Source: Myxococcota bacterium (GTDB lineage: Bacteria; Myxococcota_A; UBA9160; UBA6930). From it: a DNA stretch of 64,000 nucleotides. Made by a program: the position numbers and the translations under genes. This document shows, piece by piece, positions 16,850-25,147 of this stretch (position 1 is its first letter; each line of letters begins with the position of its first letter). The notes beneath the pieces are model-generated. The model ran no database searches. It was not told where the DNA came from and saw only the letters and a program-made list of their open reading frames with translations. The stretch spans positions 1 to 64,000 of the forward strand of contig JANQOX010000012.1 in assembly GCA_028285625.1 (NCBI GenBank), read 5' to 3'.

Positions 16850-16947
16850 GACCCCAGCGTAGCGGTCACCTCTGGCCCTGGGCTCGCGCGGGACGCTAGG
16901 CTCCGCCTCCTTCTCGGGGCCTGGGCTCCGATCTTCTCGGAGGCGAC

Positions 16948-17844
16948 ATGGGCAAGCTCGACGGACGCGTGGCACTCATCACCGGCGCGGGGCGCGGCAT
17001 CGGCGCGGCCGTGGCCGAGACCATGGCGGCCGAAGGCGCGGCCGTGGTCGTGAACGATCTCGGTGCCAGCATGGACGGCGCGGGCGACACCGACGACAGC
17101 CCGGCAGGTGAAGTGGCCGAGCGCATCCGCACGGCTGGCGGCAAAGCCATCGCCGACGGCACCGATGTGACCGACTTCGGCGCCACCGAGACGCTCATCG
17201 CCCGCACGGTGTCGGAGTTCGGCAAGCTCGACGTGCTGGTGAACTGCGCGGGAATCATCCGCGACGGCATGATCTTCAAGATGGAAGAGTCCCAGTGGGA
17301 TGCGGTGATCGCCGTCCACCTGAAGGGCACCTTCAATACCACGCGCCACGCCGCATCGTACTGGCGTGAGAACCGGGGCGGGCAGTACCGGCTCATCAAC
17401 TTCGTCTCGGGCTCGGGCATCTATGGATCGCCCACCCAGCCCAACTACGCCGCCGCCAAGATGGGAATCGTGGGCCTCACCTACTCGTGCGCGAACGCGC
17501 TCGGCGGGTACGGAGTCACGTCGAACTGCATCGCACCCGTCGCGTTCACGCGCATGACCGAGAGCCTTCAAGGCAAGAGCACGGTCGTGGACTACAGCCC
17601 GGACAACCCGCGCATCTCGTCCGAGAACGTGGTCCCCCCGGTGGTGTGGCTCGCGACCGAAGGCTGCGACTGGGTGAACGGACGCATCCTCCAGTGCGGC
17701 AACGGGCGGATCGGCCTGTTCTCGAACCCCCAGGTGCTGCGCGAGGTCGTGACCGACGGCGTCTGGGACCTGGACACCGCCTTTAGCGAGATGGAGACCT
17801 CCTTCCGAGAGGCTCTGCTCAAGCCGAACCCGTTCTCGCGCTAG
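16948..17844 (+). CDS. SDR-family 3-hydroxyacyl-CoA dehydrogenase-like protein
   Basis: A 298-residue SDR with TGAGRGIGAAV near residue 12, VNDLGASMDG after strand 2, VNCAGIIRD, a serine in NFVSGSG and YAAAKMG as the Tyr/Lys pair. The extended loop after VVNDLG, the NCAGI-x-RD motif and the length are those of the dehydrogenase domain of peroxisomal multifunctional enzyme type 2. 3-Hydroxyacyl-CoA oxidation is therefore the best guess. GGAGG precedes the ATG by five bases. Its stop lies only three bases from that of the convergent acyl-CoA ligase gene. Confidence 0.88.
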   Translation: MGKLDGRVALITGAGRGIGAAVAETMAAEGAAVVVNDLGASMDGAGDTDDSPAGEVAERIRTAGGKAIADGTDVTDFGATETLIARTVSEFGKLDVLVNCAGIIRDGMIFKMEESQWDAVIAVHLKGTFNTTRHAASYWRENRGGQYRLINFVSGSGIYGSPTQPNYAAAKMGIVGLTYSCANALGGYGVTSNCIAPVAFTRMTESLQGKSTVVDYSPDNPRISSENVVPPVVWLATEGCDWVNGRILQCGNGRIGLFSNPQVLREVVTDGVWDLDTAFSEMETSFREALLKPNPFSR

Positions 17845-17847
17845 ACG

Positions 17848-19494
17848 TCAGCCGAGGCGCGCGGCCAGATCGGCGGCGAGGCGCTGCTTGTCGATCTTGC
17901 CGCTGTCCGTGAACGGCAGGTCGGCATCGCCGAGCACCCAGAGGTGGCGCGGCACCTTGTACGCGGACAGGTCGCCCTTGATTCGCGCGCGCAACGCATC
18001 GGGCTCCGCTTCGACGCCCTGCTCGAGCACCACGGCCGCCGCCACCACCTGACCCCGGTCGGCGTCGGGAAGACCCACGACGTGGGCCGCCTTCACTTCC
18101 GGGTAGCCGGCGAGCACCGTCTCGACCTCGGCGGGCGTCACGTTCGCGCCGCCGGTCTTGATCATGTCGCCGAGCCGCGCCTCGAAGTAGAGGACGCCGT
18201 TCGCGTCGAAGAACCCGCCGTCGCCGGTGTGGTAGTAGCCATCGGCGTCGAAGGTGTCTTCGCGCGCGACCTTGTGCAGGCCCTGCATGAGCGAACGCCC
18301 GCGCACGCAGATCTCCCCGGAGCGCCCGGGCGGCAGCGTCTCTCCGGTCTCCGGATCGACCACCTTGTGTTCCACGCCCTCGACCGCCGTGCCGAACGAC
18401 CCGCGCAACTCCTCGGGCAGCACGCCGTCGCCGCCCCAGGTGTGCGGGCCGCAGGTCTCCGTCATGCCCAGCGCGGTGCCGCGCAGCGCGGGGTCGGCGG
18501 GAACGTCGGGCAGGATGTCGGGCACGTTTCCGCCGCGGAGCGCCGACAGGTCGCGGTCCTTGCGCGTGGGATGATCGGCCAGGGCCTTGCCGAAGTGGGG
18601 CCAGCCGATGGCCACCGTAGCGCGCTCGCGCTCGAGGAAGCGCAGCGTGGCCTCGGGCTCGAACACGTCCTCACAGAGCGTCGTCGCCCCCGCGTGCAGG
18701 TTGCACACGAGTGCAAAGACGAAGCCGCCGACCCAGAAGAACGGCATGGGCGACCAGACCCGATCGTCGGCGTGAATGTCCCGCTGCGCCGCCAGCCAGG
18801 CGGCGTGGCGGAGCACCGAACCCTGGGTGTGGACGGCGCCCTTGGGGTCGGCGGTGCTGCCCGACGAGTAGAGCACCGTGAGCGGGTCCGCGGCGGCGAC
18901 GGTCGACTCCAGCGATTCGAGAAACGCTGCATCCACGCCCGGCGCAATCTCGCGCGCGTCTTCGAGCAGCGCGCCGTCGGTCGCCCAGTCTCGACCCCCC
19001 GCATCGCCATGCACGGACACCGAGCGCAGTCGCGGCAGCGCCGTCACGCGGAGCGGGCCGGCACCGGCCTGGGCGATGCCCGGCGATGCCGCTTCGAGGC
19101 GGGCCAGGTGGTCGTGGCCGAGGAACTCGCCCTGGCACACCAGGTGGTCCACATCCGCGTGGCGCAGGATCCAGCCCAGCTCGCGCGGCTGGTAGAATGT
19201 GTTGATCGGCACCACCACGGCACCGATGCGCGCCGCCGCCAGCCAGGTGACTACGAAGCGCGGACCGTTCGGCAGCCAAACGCCCACGCGCGACCCCTTG
19301 CCGACCCCGCGCGAGGCCAGCACACGGGCCATGATCGCCGAGCGCGCCTCGGCCTCGGCGTAGGTCAGGCGGTCATCCTGCGGGTCGACAGGCGCGCCGG
19401 GCGCGGCCTGCTTCACGATCAGCTCGCGGTCGCCGTGGCGCCGGGCGAGGTCGCGAACGAAGGCACCGATCACGAGCGGCGCGTCGCAGGTCAT
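17848..19494 (-). CDS. Acyl-CoA synthetase (AMP-forming)
   Basis: A 548-residue adenylating enzyme of the ANL superfamily. The phosphate-binding loop is LYSSGSTADPKGAVHT, a mild variant of YTSGTTG-x-PKG. GMTETCGPHTWGG is motif A5, YHTGDGGFFDANGVLYFEAR with DMIKTGGANVTPAEVE is the hinge, and FTDSGKIDKQRL carries the catalytic lysine near the C-terminus. It would activate a carboxylic acid to the acyl-CoA with ATP. GGAGA lies six bases before the ATG. The SnoaL-like gene at 19568 is upstream on the same strand and may be cotranscribed. Confidence 0.92.
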   Translation of the reverse strand: MTCDAPLVIGAFVRDLARRHGDRELIVKQAAPGAPVDPQDDRLTYAEAEARSAIMARVLASRGVGKGSRVGVWLPNGPRFVVTWLAAARIGAVVVPINTFYQPRELGWILRHADVDHLVCQGEFLGHDHLARLEAASPGIAQAGAGPLRVTALPRLRSVSVHGDAGGRDWATDGALLEDAREIAPGVDAAFLESLESTVAAADPLTVLYSSGSTADPKGAVHTQGSVLRHAAWLAAQRDIHADDRVWSPMPFFWVGGFVFALVCNLHAGATTLCEDVFEPEATLRFLERERATVAIGWPHFGKALADHPTRKDRDLSALRGGNVPDILPDVPADPALRGTALGMTETCGPHTWGGDGVLPEELRGSFGTAVEGVEHKVVDPETGETLPPGRSGEICVRGRSLMQGLHKVAREDTFDADGYYHTGDGGFFDANGVLYFEARLGDMIKTGGANVTPAEVETVLAGYPEVKAAHVVGLPDADRGQVVAAAVVLEQGVEAEPDALRARIKGDLSAYKVPRHLWVLGDADLPFTDSGKIDKQRLAADLAARLG

Positions 19495-19567
19495 GGCGGC
19501 TCTCCGGGTTCAGAACGCGATCATATCACCGGCGCGGCCGCCGATGCGCGCGTCGCGGCCGACCCGG

Positions 19568-20032
19568 TCAGGCCGGATCGTCCAGCCGCTCCTCGATGCC
19601 CAGGGTGTCACCATGGGCGCGCAGGTAGGCCGCCGCGTCGGCGAACATCTCGGGTGTATATCGATCCTCGAGACGGCGAATGCGCGGCCCCTCGAACCAC
19701 AGGTGCTCCTCGAGCACGAGGACCAGATCGGGTACGCCCTCGGCCGTGTACGTGGCGCTGCCGCGCAGCCAGAGGTGATCGCCCTCCTCGTGAGGCCCGT
19801 CCATCAACGCGATCTCGCGAGTCGCGAAGCGGCGATCGAGCGTATCGAGGATGCGCTTGAAGTACGCCGTGATCTCGGCGGGGCCCTCGAACACGCCCCC
19901 GAGCGGCGGAGCCAGGCCCACCTCATAGACGGCATCGTCCGTGAAGTACCCGGCGACGCCTTCCCACTGGTCGGTCTCGAACGCCTCCTCGAAGGCTCCG
20001 GCGTAGGCGGCGAAGTGCGGGATGTTCGACAT
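19568..20032 (-). CDS. SnoaL/NTF2-like domain protein
   Basis: A 154-residue cone-shaped alpha+beta barrel of the NTF2/SnoaL superfamily. YAGAFEEAFETDQWEGVAGY and FTDDAVYEVG match the family's first helices and strand, and the centre has FEGPAEITAYFKRIL and LWLRGSATYTAEG. Members are cyclases, ketosteroid-isomerase-like enzymes or ligand binders, and no catalytic residue can be assigned confidently. GGAGG sits four bases before the ATG at 20032. It is divergent from the methyltransferase at 20111 and upstream of the acyl-CoA ligase. Confidence 0.8.
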   Translation of the reverse strand: MSNIPHFAAYAGAFEEAFETDQWEGVAGYFTDDAVYEVGLAPPLGGVFEGPAEITAYFKRILDTLDRRFATREIALMDGPHEEGDHLWLRGSATYTAEGVPDLVLVLEEHLWFEGPRIRRLEDRYTPEMFADAAAYLRAHGDTLGIEERLDDPA

Positions 20033-20110
20033 GAGACCTCCGGCGCGCCCGGCAACCCTAGCATCCGCGACTGCCGACGTGCGGTACGCTCCGGCAACGG
20101 TTGGAGACGA

Positions 20111-20869
20111 ATGCGTCACCAAGACACCGTCCAGGCGGAGTTCACGCGGCAGGCGACCACCTTTCGGCAGTCGCCGACGCTGAACGCGGAGGAGGTGACG
20201 ACCCGCGTGGGCCAGGCGCTCGGCTCGCAGGTCGAGCGCGTGCTCGACGTCGCGTGCGGGCCCGGTCTATTGCTGCCTGTCCTCTCGCGGCGGGCGGCGA
20301 CCGTGGTGGGCGTCGATCTCACGCGCGCGAACCTGGGCTTTGCGAGCCAGGTCGAGACCCTGGGCGCCGTCCACCTCGTGCGTGGGCTCGCCGAGAGCCT
20401 GCCATTCGAAGCCGCGAGCTTCGACGCCGCGGTGCTGCGCCTCGCGCTGCATCACTTCGAAGAGCCCGACACCGTGCTCGCCGCGGTACGAAGATTGGTT
20501 CGGCCCGGCGGCCGCCTGGTGGTGCTCGACGTGCTCGGGCCGGAGAGCGACGAGACCGCTCGCGTCCGCGATGCCATCGAACGGCTTCGCGACCCGTCCC
20601 ACACCGCATTGCTCTCGCGCAGCGGGATGGGCGCGGCGATCTCGCGCGCCGGCTTCGAGCTCGGCGACGCGACGCTCTGGTCCCAGGAACGCGTCTTCTC
20701 CGACTGGGCGGCGATCATGAACGAGCCCCGCCGCATGGCCGACCTCGAGCAGGTGCTCCGCGCCCTCGCGCTTGCCCCCGACGATCCGACGGGCTTGAAG
20801 CTGCGTGAGACCGACGCCGGGCTCGCGTTCACCTACGACTGGGGCCTGTTCGTGGCCCGTGCCGACTGA
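20111..20869 (+). CDS. SAM-dependent class I methyltransferase
   Basis: A 252-residue methyltransferase of the UbiE/Methyltransf_11 group. VLDVACGPGLLLPVLSRR is motif I, VVGVDLTRANLGFA motif II, FDAAVLRLALHHFEEPDTVL the motif around the acceptor site, and LVRPGGRLVVLDVL motif III. It would methylate a small molecule (quinone, sterol or other) using S-adenosylmethionine. GGAG lies five bases before the ATG. The small monooxygenase gene follows after 16 bases, suggesting one transcript. Confidence 0.9.
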   Translation: MRHQDTVQAEFTRQATTFRQSPTLNAEEVTTRVGQALGSQVERVLDVACGPGLLLPVLSRRAATVVGVDLTRANLGFASQVETLGAVHLVRGLAESLPFEAASFDAAVLRLALHHFEEPDTVLAAVRRLVRPGGRLVVLDVLGPESDETARVRDAIERLRDPSHTALLSRSGMGAAISRAGFELGDATLWSQERVFSDWAAIMNEPRRMADLEQVLRALALAPDDPTGLKLRETDAGLAFTYDWGLFVARAD

Positions 20870-20885
20870 ACCCAAGGAGACGCTC

Positions 20886-21194
20886 GTGGTGATCTCGGTG
20901 TTCCGCTCCCGTCTTCGCCCGGAGAACGAAGCCGACTTTCTCGCCCTGGCAGACCGGATGATGGCGATCGCGGAATCGATGCCGGGATTTCTCTCCTACA
21001 AGGTCTTCACTGCACCCGACGGCGAGCGTTGCAGCATCGTCGAGTTCGCTTCGCACGAGCAGCTGCTGGCCTGGCGAAACCGGCCCGAGCATCGTGCCGC
21101 CCAGCAGGAGGGCCGGGACCGCTACTACGCGTCGTACTCGCTGCAGGTCGCCGAGCCCGTGCGCGAGTCTCGCTTCGAGCACGAGGCTTCCTGA
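20886..21194 (+). CDS. ABM-domain (antibiotic biosynthesis monooxygenase-like) protein
   Basis: A 102-residue ferredoxin-like ABM domain. VVISVFRSRLRPENEADFLA is strand 1 with helix 1, MPGFLSYKVFTAPDGERCSI the central strands, and WRNRPEHRAAQQEGRDRYYA the conserved helix with its histidine. Such dimers act as cofactor-free monooxygenases or heme-degrading enzymes, and many have no known role. The GTG at 20886 was chosen because AGGAG lies six bases upstream, after the methyltransferase stop. Confidence 0.8.
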   Translation: MVISVFRSRLRPENEADFLALADRMMAIAESMPGFLSYKVFTAPDGERCSIVEFASHEQLLAWRNRPEHRAAQQEGRDRYYASYSLQVAEPVRESRFEHEAS

Positions 21195-21254
21195 GCGTCG
21201 GGCTTGCTGCGCGCCGACTTTGCCGCAGGCAGACGGCTGGCGTAGCGTCGGGAG

Positions 21255-22400
21255 GTGGAGTTCGACCTTCACGAAGACGACGCGGCGTTTCGGCGCGACC
21301 TCGAGGCGTTTCTTCACGAAGCGCTGCCGGAAGACTGGGAGGCGCGCTCGGCCGACGGCCCCGGCTCCGAGGCGCAGGCCGCCTTCTCCCGCGAGTTCTG
21401 CGCGCGCCTGGCCGAGCGGGGCTGGCTGACACCGCACTGGCCGCGCGAGCACGGCGGCGGCGATGCCAGCGCCTGGCGGCACGCGCTGTTGGGTGAACTG
21501 CTCTGGTCCGTCGGCGAGCCGCGTGGTCCCCAGTACATGAACGTGAACTGGATCGGCCCCGCGATCATGCAGTACGGAAGTGAGGAGCAGAAGGCGTTGC
21601 ACCTGCCGCGCATCTCGGCGGGCGACGTGCTCTGGTGTCAAGGCTTCTCCGAGCCCGAGGCCGGATCGGACCTGGTGGCACTGCGCACGCTCGCACTGCG
21701 CGACGGCGACGACTACGTGGTGAACGGGACGAAGATCTGGACGTCCTACGTGAACCACGCGGACTACTGCTTCCTGCTGGTGCGAAGCGATCCGGAGTCG
21801 ACGCGCCACCGCGGCATCTCGGTCCTGCTGGTCCCCATGGACACGCCGGGCATCGAAGTGCGCGAGATCCCGTCGGTCGTGGGCGAGCGCTACTTCCACG
21901 AGGTGTTCTTGCGCGACGTTCGCGTTCCCGTCTCGTGCCGACTCGGACCCGAACACGAGGGTTGGGGCGTCGTCAGCTATGCCCTGCAGTACGAGCGCGT
22001 CGGCGCGGCGCGCTATGCCCGCGCCGCCCGAACCCTGGACGCACTGGCCGAACGCGCCCGGTCGCGCGGCCAGCTCGGCGACCCCACGGTGCAGGAGAAG
22101 CTCGGCGAAGCCCGTGCGCAATGCGAAGCCGCGCGCGTGCTCACCTGGCGTGTGATCGACCAGCGTGCACACGACCTGCCACCCAGCGCCGACACCAACG
22201 TGGCTCGGGTGGCGGGCACGCGTGCCGAGCAGGCGGTCGCGCGCCTGGCACTCGAGCTCTTCGGCACCGAAGCCCTCTCCCACGGGAGCTTTGCCGACAG
22301 TCAATTCCGACTGGCCATGACCGCAGGAGTGGCCGTCGGGGCGACCGAGGTACAGCTCAATCTGGTGGCCCAGCGCTTTCTCGGTCTGCCGCGCGAATAG
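21255..22400 (+). CDS. Acyl-CoA dehydrogenase, long (alpha-type) subunit
   Basis: A 381-residue complete acyl-CoA dehydrogenase. It has FDLHEDDAAFRRDLEAFLHE, GWLTPHWPREHGGGDASAW, WCQGFSEPEAGSDLVALRTL for flavin binding and VVNGTKIWTSYVNHADYCFL, and ends in GATEVQLNLVAQRFLGLPRE, where the usual GGTSEIQRN is modified. The start is a GTG at 21255 with GGGAG directly abutting it, so the true start is slightly uncertain. It is followed at two-base spacing by a shorter homologue and then another, an arrangement like the FadE pairs and trios of sterol degraders that form alpha2beta2 enzymes. Confidence 0.88.
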   Translation: MEFDLHEDDAAFRRDLEAFLHEALPEDWEARSADGPGSEAQAAFSREFCARLAERGWLTPHWPREHGGGDASAWRHALLGELLWSVGEPRGPQYMNVNWIGPAIMQYGSEEQKALHLPRISAGDVLWCQGFSEPEAGSDLVALRTLALRDGDDYVVNGTKIWTSYVNHADYCFLLVRSDPESTRHRGISVLLVPMDTPGIEVREIPSVVGERYFHEVFLRDVRVPVSCRLGPEHEGWGVVSYALQYERVGAARYARAARTLDALAERARSRGQLGDPTVQEKLGEARAQCEAARVLTWRVIDQRAHDLPPSADTNVARVAGTRAEQAVARLALELFGTEALSHGSFADSQFRLAMTAGVAVGATEVQLNLVAQRFLGLPRE

Positions 22401-22402
22401 AC

Positions 22403-23341
22403 GTGGACTTCGAACCCGACGCGGAGCAGACGGAGATCCAACAGGCCATCGACGCCCTGCTCGAACGCCATGCGGGCCCGGCCCGGGCGATCCAGCTCGC
22501 AGCCCATGCGGGCTACGACCAACCCCTCGAAGATGCGCTGCACGAGGCCGGCTTCCTCGGCCTCGCGACGGCGGGCGCCGGTCCGCTCGAAGCGGGCCTG
22601 CTGGTCGAGAGCGCAGCCCGCGCCGGTGCAGTGGCCTCGGTCGCAGCGGCGGCACTCGTCGCTCCGGGGCTCGAATGGGCGAGCCTGCCGCGGCCGATCG
22701 CTCTCGCCGACGCGAGCGAGGCGGGACCGGTGCGGTTCGCAGCACACGCGCGCACGCTGCTGCTGCGCGACGGTGACCAGGCGCTCGCCATGCGCCTGGC
22801 CGAGGGCGACGCAGCGCCCGTACGCAGCGAGTATGGCTATCCCATGGGAGCCCTGCCGACCCGATCTCTGGATGGAGAACCGCTCGCTGCGGGCAGCGGC
22901 GCCACCCTGTTGCGTTGGTGGCGCGTGGCCCTCGCCCTCGAGATCGCGGGTACCTGCGACGGCGCACTTGCGATCACGACCGCCTACCTGAAGGACCGGC
23001 GACAGTTCGGGCGCGCCATCGGATCCTTCCAGGCCGTGCAGCATCGCCTGGCCGAATGCGCCATCGCCATCGAAGGCGTGCGCTGGCTCGCGCGCGAGGC
23101 CGCCTACCACGGCGCGCCCGATGAGGCCGCAGCCGTTTCGGCAGCCGAAGCCGCGCGCGTCGCACAGCTCGTCTTCGCCGAGACCCATCAGCTGTCGGGC
23201 GCCATCGGGTACACGCGCGAGCACGACCTGCACGTCTTCAGCATGCGGCTGCAGACGCTGCGGCTCGAACTGGGCGGTGTCGGCGCCCACCGTCGGGCAG
23301 TGGCCACGAGCCGCTTCGGGGCGGGCGCGGCCCGTGGCTAG
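22403..23341 (+). CDS. Short acyl-CoA dehydrogenase homologue (beta-type subunit)
   Basis: A 312-residue, shortened acyl-CoA dehydrogenase. The N-terminal helices (DVDFEPDAEQTEIQQAIDAL) and C-terminal helical bundle (TTAYLKDRRQFGRAIGSFQA) are kept. The middle barrel is short and lacks the Q-G-x-S-E-P-x-A-G-S-D flavin motif and the G-T-x-x-I-Q-R-N ending. Such degenerate subunits pair with a full-length partner in heterotetrameric dehydrogenases acting on steroid side chains. The GTG at 22403 lies two bases after the upstream stop; the C-terminus overlaps the next gene by eight bases. Confidence 0.82.
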   Translation: MDFEPDAEQTEIQQAIDALLERHAGPARAIQLAAHAGYDQPLEDALHEAGFLGLATAGAGPLEAGLLVESAARAGAVASVAAAALVAPGLEWASLPRPIALADASEAGPVRFAAHARTLLLRDGDQALAMRLAEGDAAPVRSEYGYPMGALPTRSLDGEPLAAGSGATLLRWWRVALALEIAGTCDGALAITTAYLKDRRQFGRAIGSFQAVQHRLAECAIAIEGVRWLAREAAYHGAPDEAAAVSAAEAARVAQLVFAETHQLSGAIGYTREHDLHVFSMRLQTLRLELGGVGAHRRAVATSRFGAGAARG

Positions 23342-24302
23342 CGCGGCGAGCGAGGCTTCCATCGACCTCACGTGGGACGACACGCAGCAGGCCCTGGCCG
23401 ATGCCGTGGAGGCGTTCTGCCGAGAGCGGTGCACGCCGGACGTCGTGCGAGCGGCCGCGAACGAAGGACCCGGGACGCTCTTCACCGAACTGGCCGCGCT
23501 CGGGGTGCTCGCCACCGGCGCCCCGGTGGGCGAAGGCGGGCCACTCGAACTCGCCTCCGCAATGGAAGGCCTGGGGCACGCCGTCTTTCCCGGCCCGGTC
23601 GTCGAGACGGCGCTGGCGCTCCAGGTGCTGCCCGAGGCCGAAGCGCACGAGATCGCGAGCGGCCGGCGGCTCGTGTCGCTGGGCCGCCCGCCGGTCTTGC
23701 CCTTCGCCTCACACACCGACCTGCACCTCGAACTCGCCCCCGACGGCGTGTACCGACTGCGCGCCGAGGGTGAACTCGAGCCCGTGGCGACGCTGGGCGG
23801 CGAACCGGCCGCGCGCGGGCGCTTCGAACGTGTCGCGCTGCTGTCGAACGACACCCATGCCCTCGCCCACCATGACCTCGCACGCGCGTCGTACCTGGCC
23901 GCAGCGGGAAGGCGCGTGATCGCCGAAGCGGCGGATCACGCACGCACGCGCCGTCAGTTTGGCCGTCCGATCGGTGCCTTCCAGGCGGTTGCCCACCCTC
24001 TCGCCGAAGGCCACATCGCGCTGCTGGCCGCGCAGACGCTGGCTCGTTCCGCTGCGGCTGCATTGGCCGAGAGCTCGGCCCATGCACCGGCGCTGGCCAG
24101 CGCCGCACGCCTGTCCGCCTGTCGCGCGGCAGTGGACGCAACCCATGCCGCGCACCAGGCCTTCGGCGCCATCGGTGTCACCGTGGACGGCCCACTCTGG
24201 TTCGCCACGCGGCGCATCCGCCAGCTCGCATCGGCCGTGCCCACGGCGGGGGCGGCGCGCGAACGGGTACTCGACCTCTTCTTGCATCCAGGTGGCGTAT
24301 GA
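23334..24302 (+). CDS. Short acyl-CoA dehydrogenase homologue (second beta-type subunit)
   Basis: A 322-residue homologue lacking the barrel flavin motif, like its neighbour. Kept are LTWDDTQQALADAVEAFCRE at the N-terminus, a proline/valine-rich FPGPVVETALALQVLPEA linker and the helical DHARTRRQFGRPIGAFQAVA. The GTG at 23334 places the start eight bases inside the preceding gene, and its own stop overlaps the crotonase ATG (ATGA at 24299). Whether it pairs with 21255-22400, with 25144-26265 or with neither cannot be told. Three or more dehydrogenase subunits in a row suggest more than one heteromer. Confidence 0.82.
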   Translation: MASAASEASIDLTWDDTQQALADAVEAFCRERCTPDVVRAAANEGPGTLFTELAALGVLATGAPVGEGGPLELASAMEGLGHAVFPGPVVETALALQVLPEAEAHEIASGRRLVSLGRPPVLPFASHTDLHLELAPDGVYRLRAEGELEPVATLGGEPAARGRFERVALLSNDTHALAHHDLARASYLAAAGRRVIAEAADHARTRRQFGRPIGAFQAVAHPLAEGHIALLAAQTLARSAAAALAESSAHAPALASAARLSACRAAVDATHAAHQAFGAIGVTVDGPLWFATRRIRQLASAVPTAGAARERVLDLFLHPGGV

Positions 24303-25147
24303 GCACGACCGACCTGCCCGAAGGCCTGCGTTTCGAGATCGCGGAGGGCGTGGCGACGCTCACCCTCGACCGGCCGGAGCGCGGCAACGCACTCACGCCG
24401 GCGATGCACACCGCCGTGGCCTCGTGCTGGGCGAGAGTTCGGGACGACCGTGGGATCCGTGTGGCGCTGGTTGCAGCGAGCGGCGAGCGCCACTTCTGTA
24501 CCGGCTTCGACGTGGGCGAGGCCGAGGCGGACGACGCCGGCGAGGTCTTCGACGACCGGCCCCTCGCCGAGGCCGTCCGCTGGTCGCCTCGTCAGAACCA
24601 GGTCTGGAAGCCGGTGATCGCGTGCGTGAACGGCCTGTGTGTGGGCGGCGGGCTCCACTTCGTCGTGGACGCCGACATCGTGATCGCCTCGCAGAACGCC
24701 GCGTTCATGGACGCGCACGTGAACGTGGGCATGGTGGGTGCCGTCGAGAACGTGGGCCTGGCCCGGCGGCTGCCCATCGGTACGGCGCTTCGCATGACGC
24801 TGCTCGGTCGCGACTATCGACTGCCCGCGGCGCGCGCCCACCAGCTCGGCCTGGTGGACGAACTGGTTGCAACCCCGGCCGACCTTCGCCCCTGTGCCCT
24901 CGAGATGGCGGCCTCGATCAAGAAGAGCTCGCCCCAGGCCCTGGCGAACTCGCAGCAGGCGGTGTGGGGCGCCCTCGAGCACGGATACACCGAGGCCATG
25001 GAACGCGGTTGGGACCTGCTGCGCGCCCACTGGCGCCACCCCGACTTTCGCGAGGGGCCGCGCGCCTTCTCCGAAGGCCGGGCGCCGCGCTGGAACCCCG
25101 ACCCCGAGGCACGTCTCGACGACGACCCGGGCGAGGAAGACGCGTGA
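24299..25147 (+). CDS. Crotonase-family protein (enoyl-CoA hydratase-like) with Glu-to-His changes
   Basis: A 282-residue crotonase-fold protein. FEIAEGVATLTLDRPERGNA is the first strand pair and CVNGLCVGGGLHFVVDADIV the oxyanion-hole region. Aligned to rat mitochondrial enoyl-CoA hydratase, the two catalytic glutamates (in GGGCE and GQPEI) correspond to histidines here (GGGLH, MDAHV). Simple hydration chemistry is therefore doubtful; hydrolase, isomerase or C-C bond cleavage are alternatives. The same pair of substitutions is in 49997-50818. The ATG and the following GTG start are both overlapped with neighbouring stops, giving tight coupling. Confidence 0.85.
   Translation: MSTTDLPEGLRFEIAEGVATLTLDRPERGNALTPAMHTAVASCWARVRDDRGIRVALVAASGERHFCTGFDVGEAEADDAGEVFDDRPLAEAVRWSPRQNQVWKPVIACVNGLCVGGGLHFVVDADIVIASQNAAFMDAHVNVGMVGAVENVGLARRLPIGTALRMTLLGRDYRLPAARAHQLGLVDELVATPADLRPCALEMAASIKKSSPQALANSQQAVWGALEHGYTEAMERGWDLLRAHWRHPDFREGPRAFSEGRAPRWNPDPEARLDDDPGEEDA

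Noticed and set aside
19520-19525. TATGAT on the minus strand before the acyl-CoA synthetase, as a -10
   Set aside because: No supporting -35 was found and it lies in a short gap within a likely two-gene transcript.
17944-19860. A 638-codon plus-strand frame opposite the acyl-CoA synthetase
   Set aside because: It is an antisense frame of a gene with complete ANL motifs, and its composition is typical of GC-driven spurious frames.
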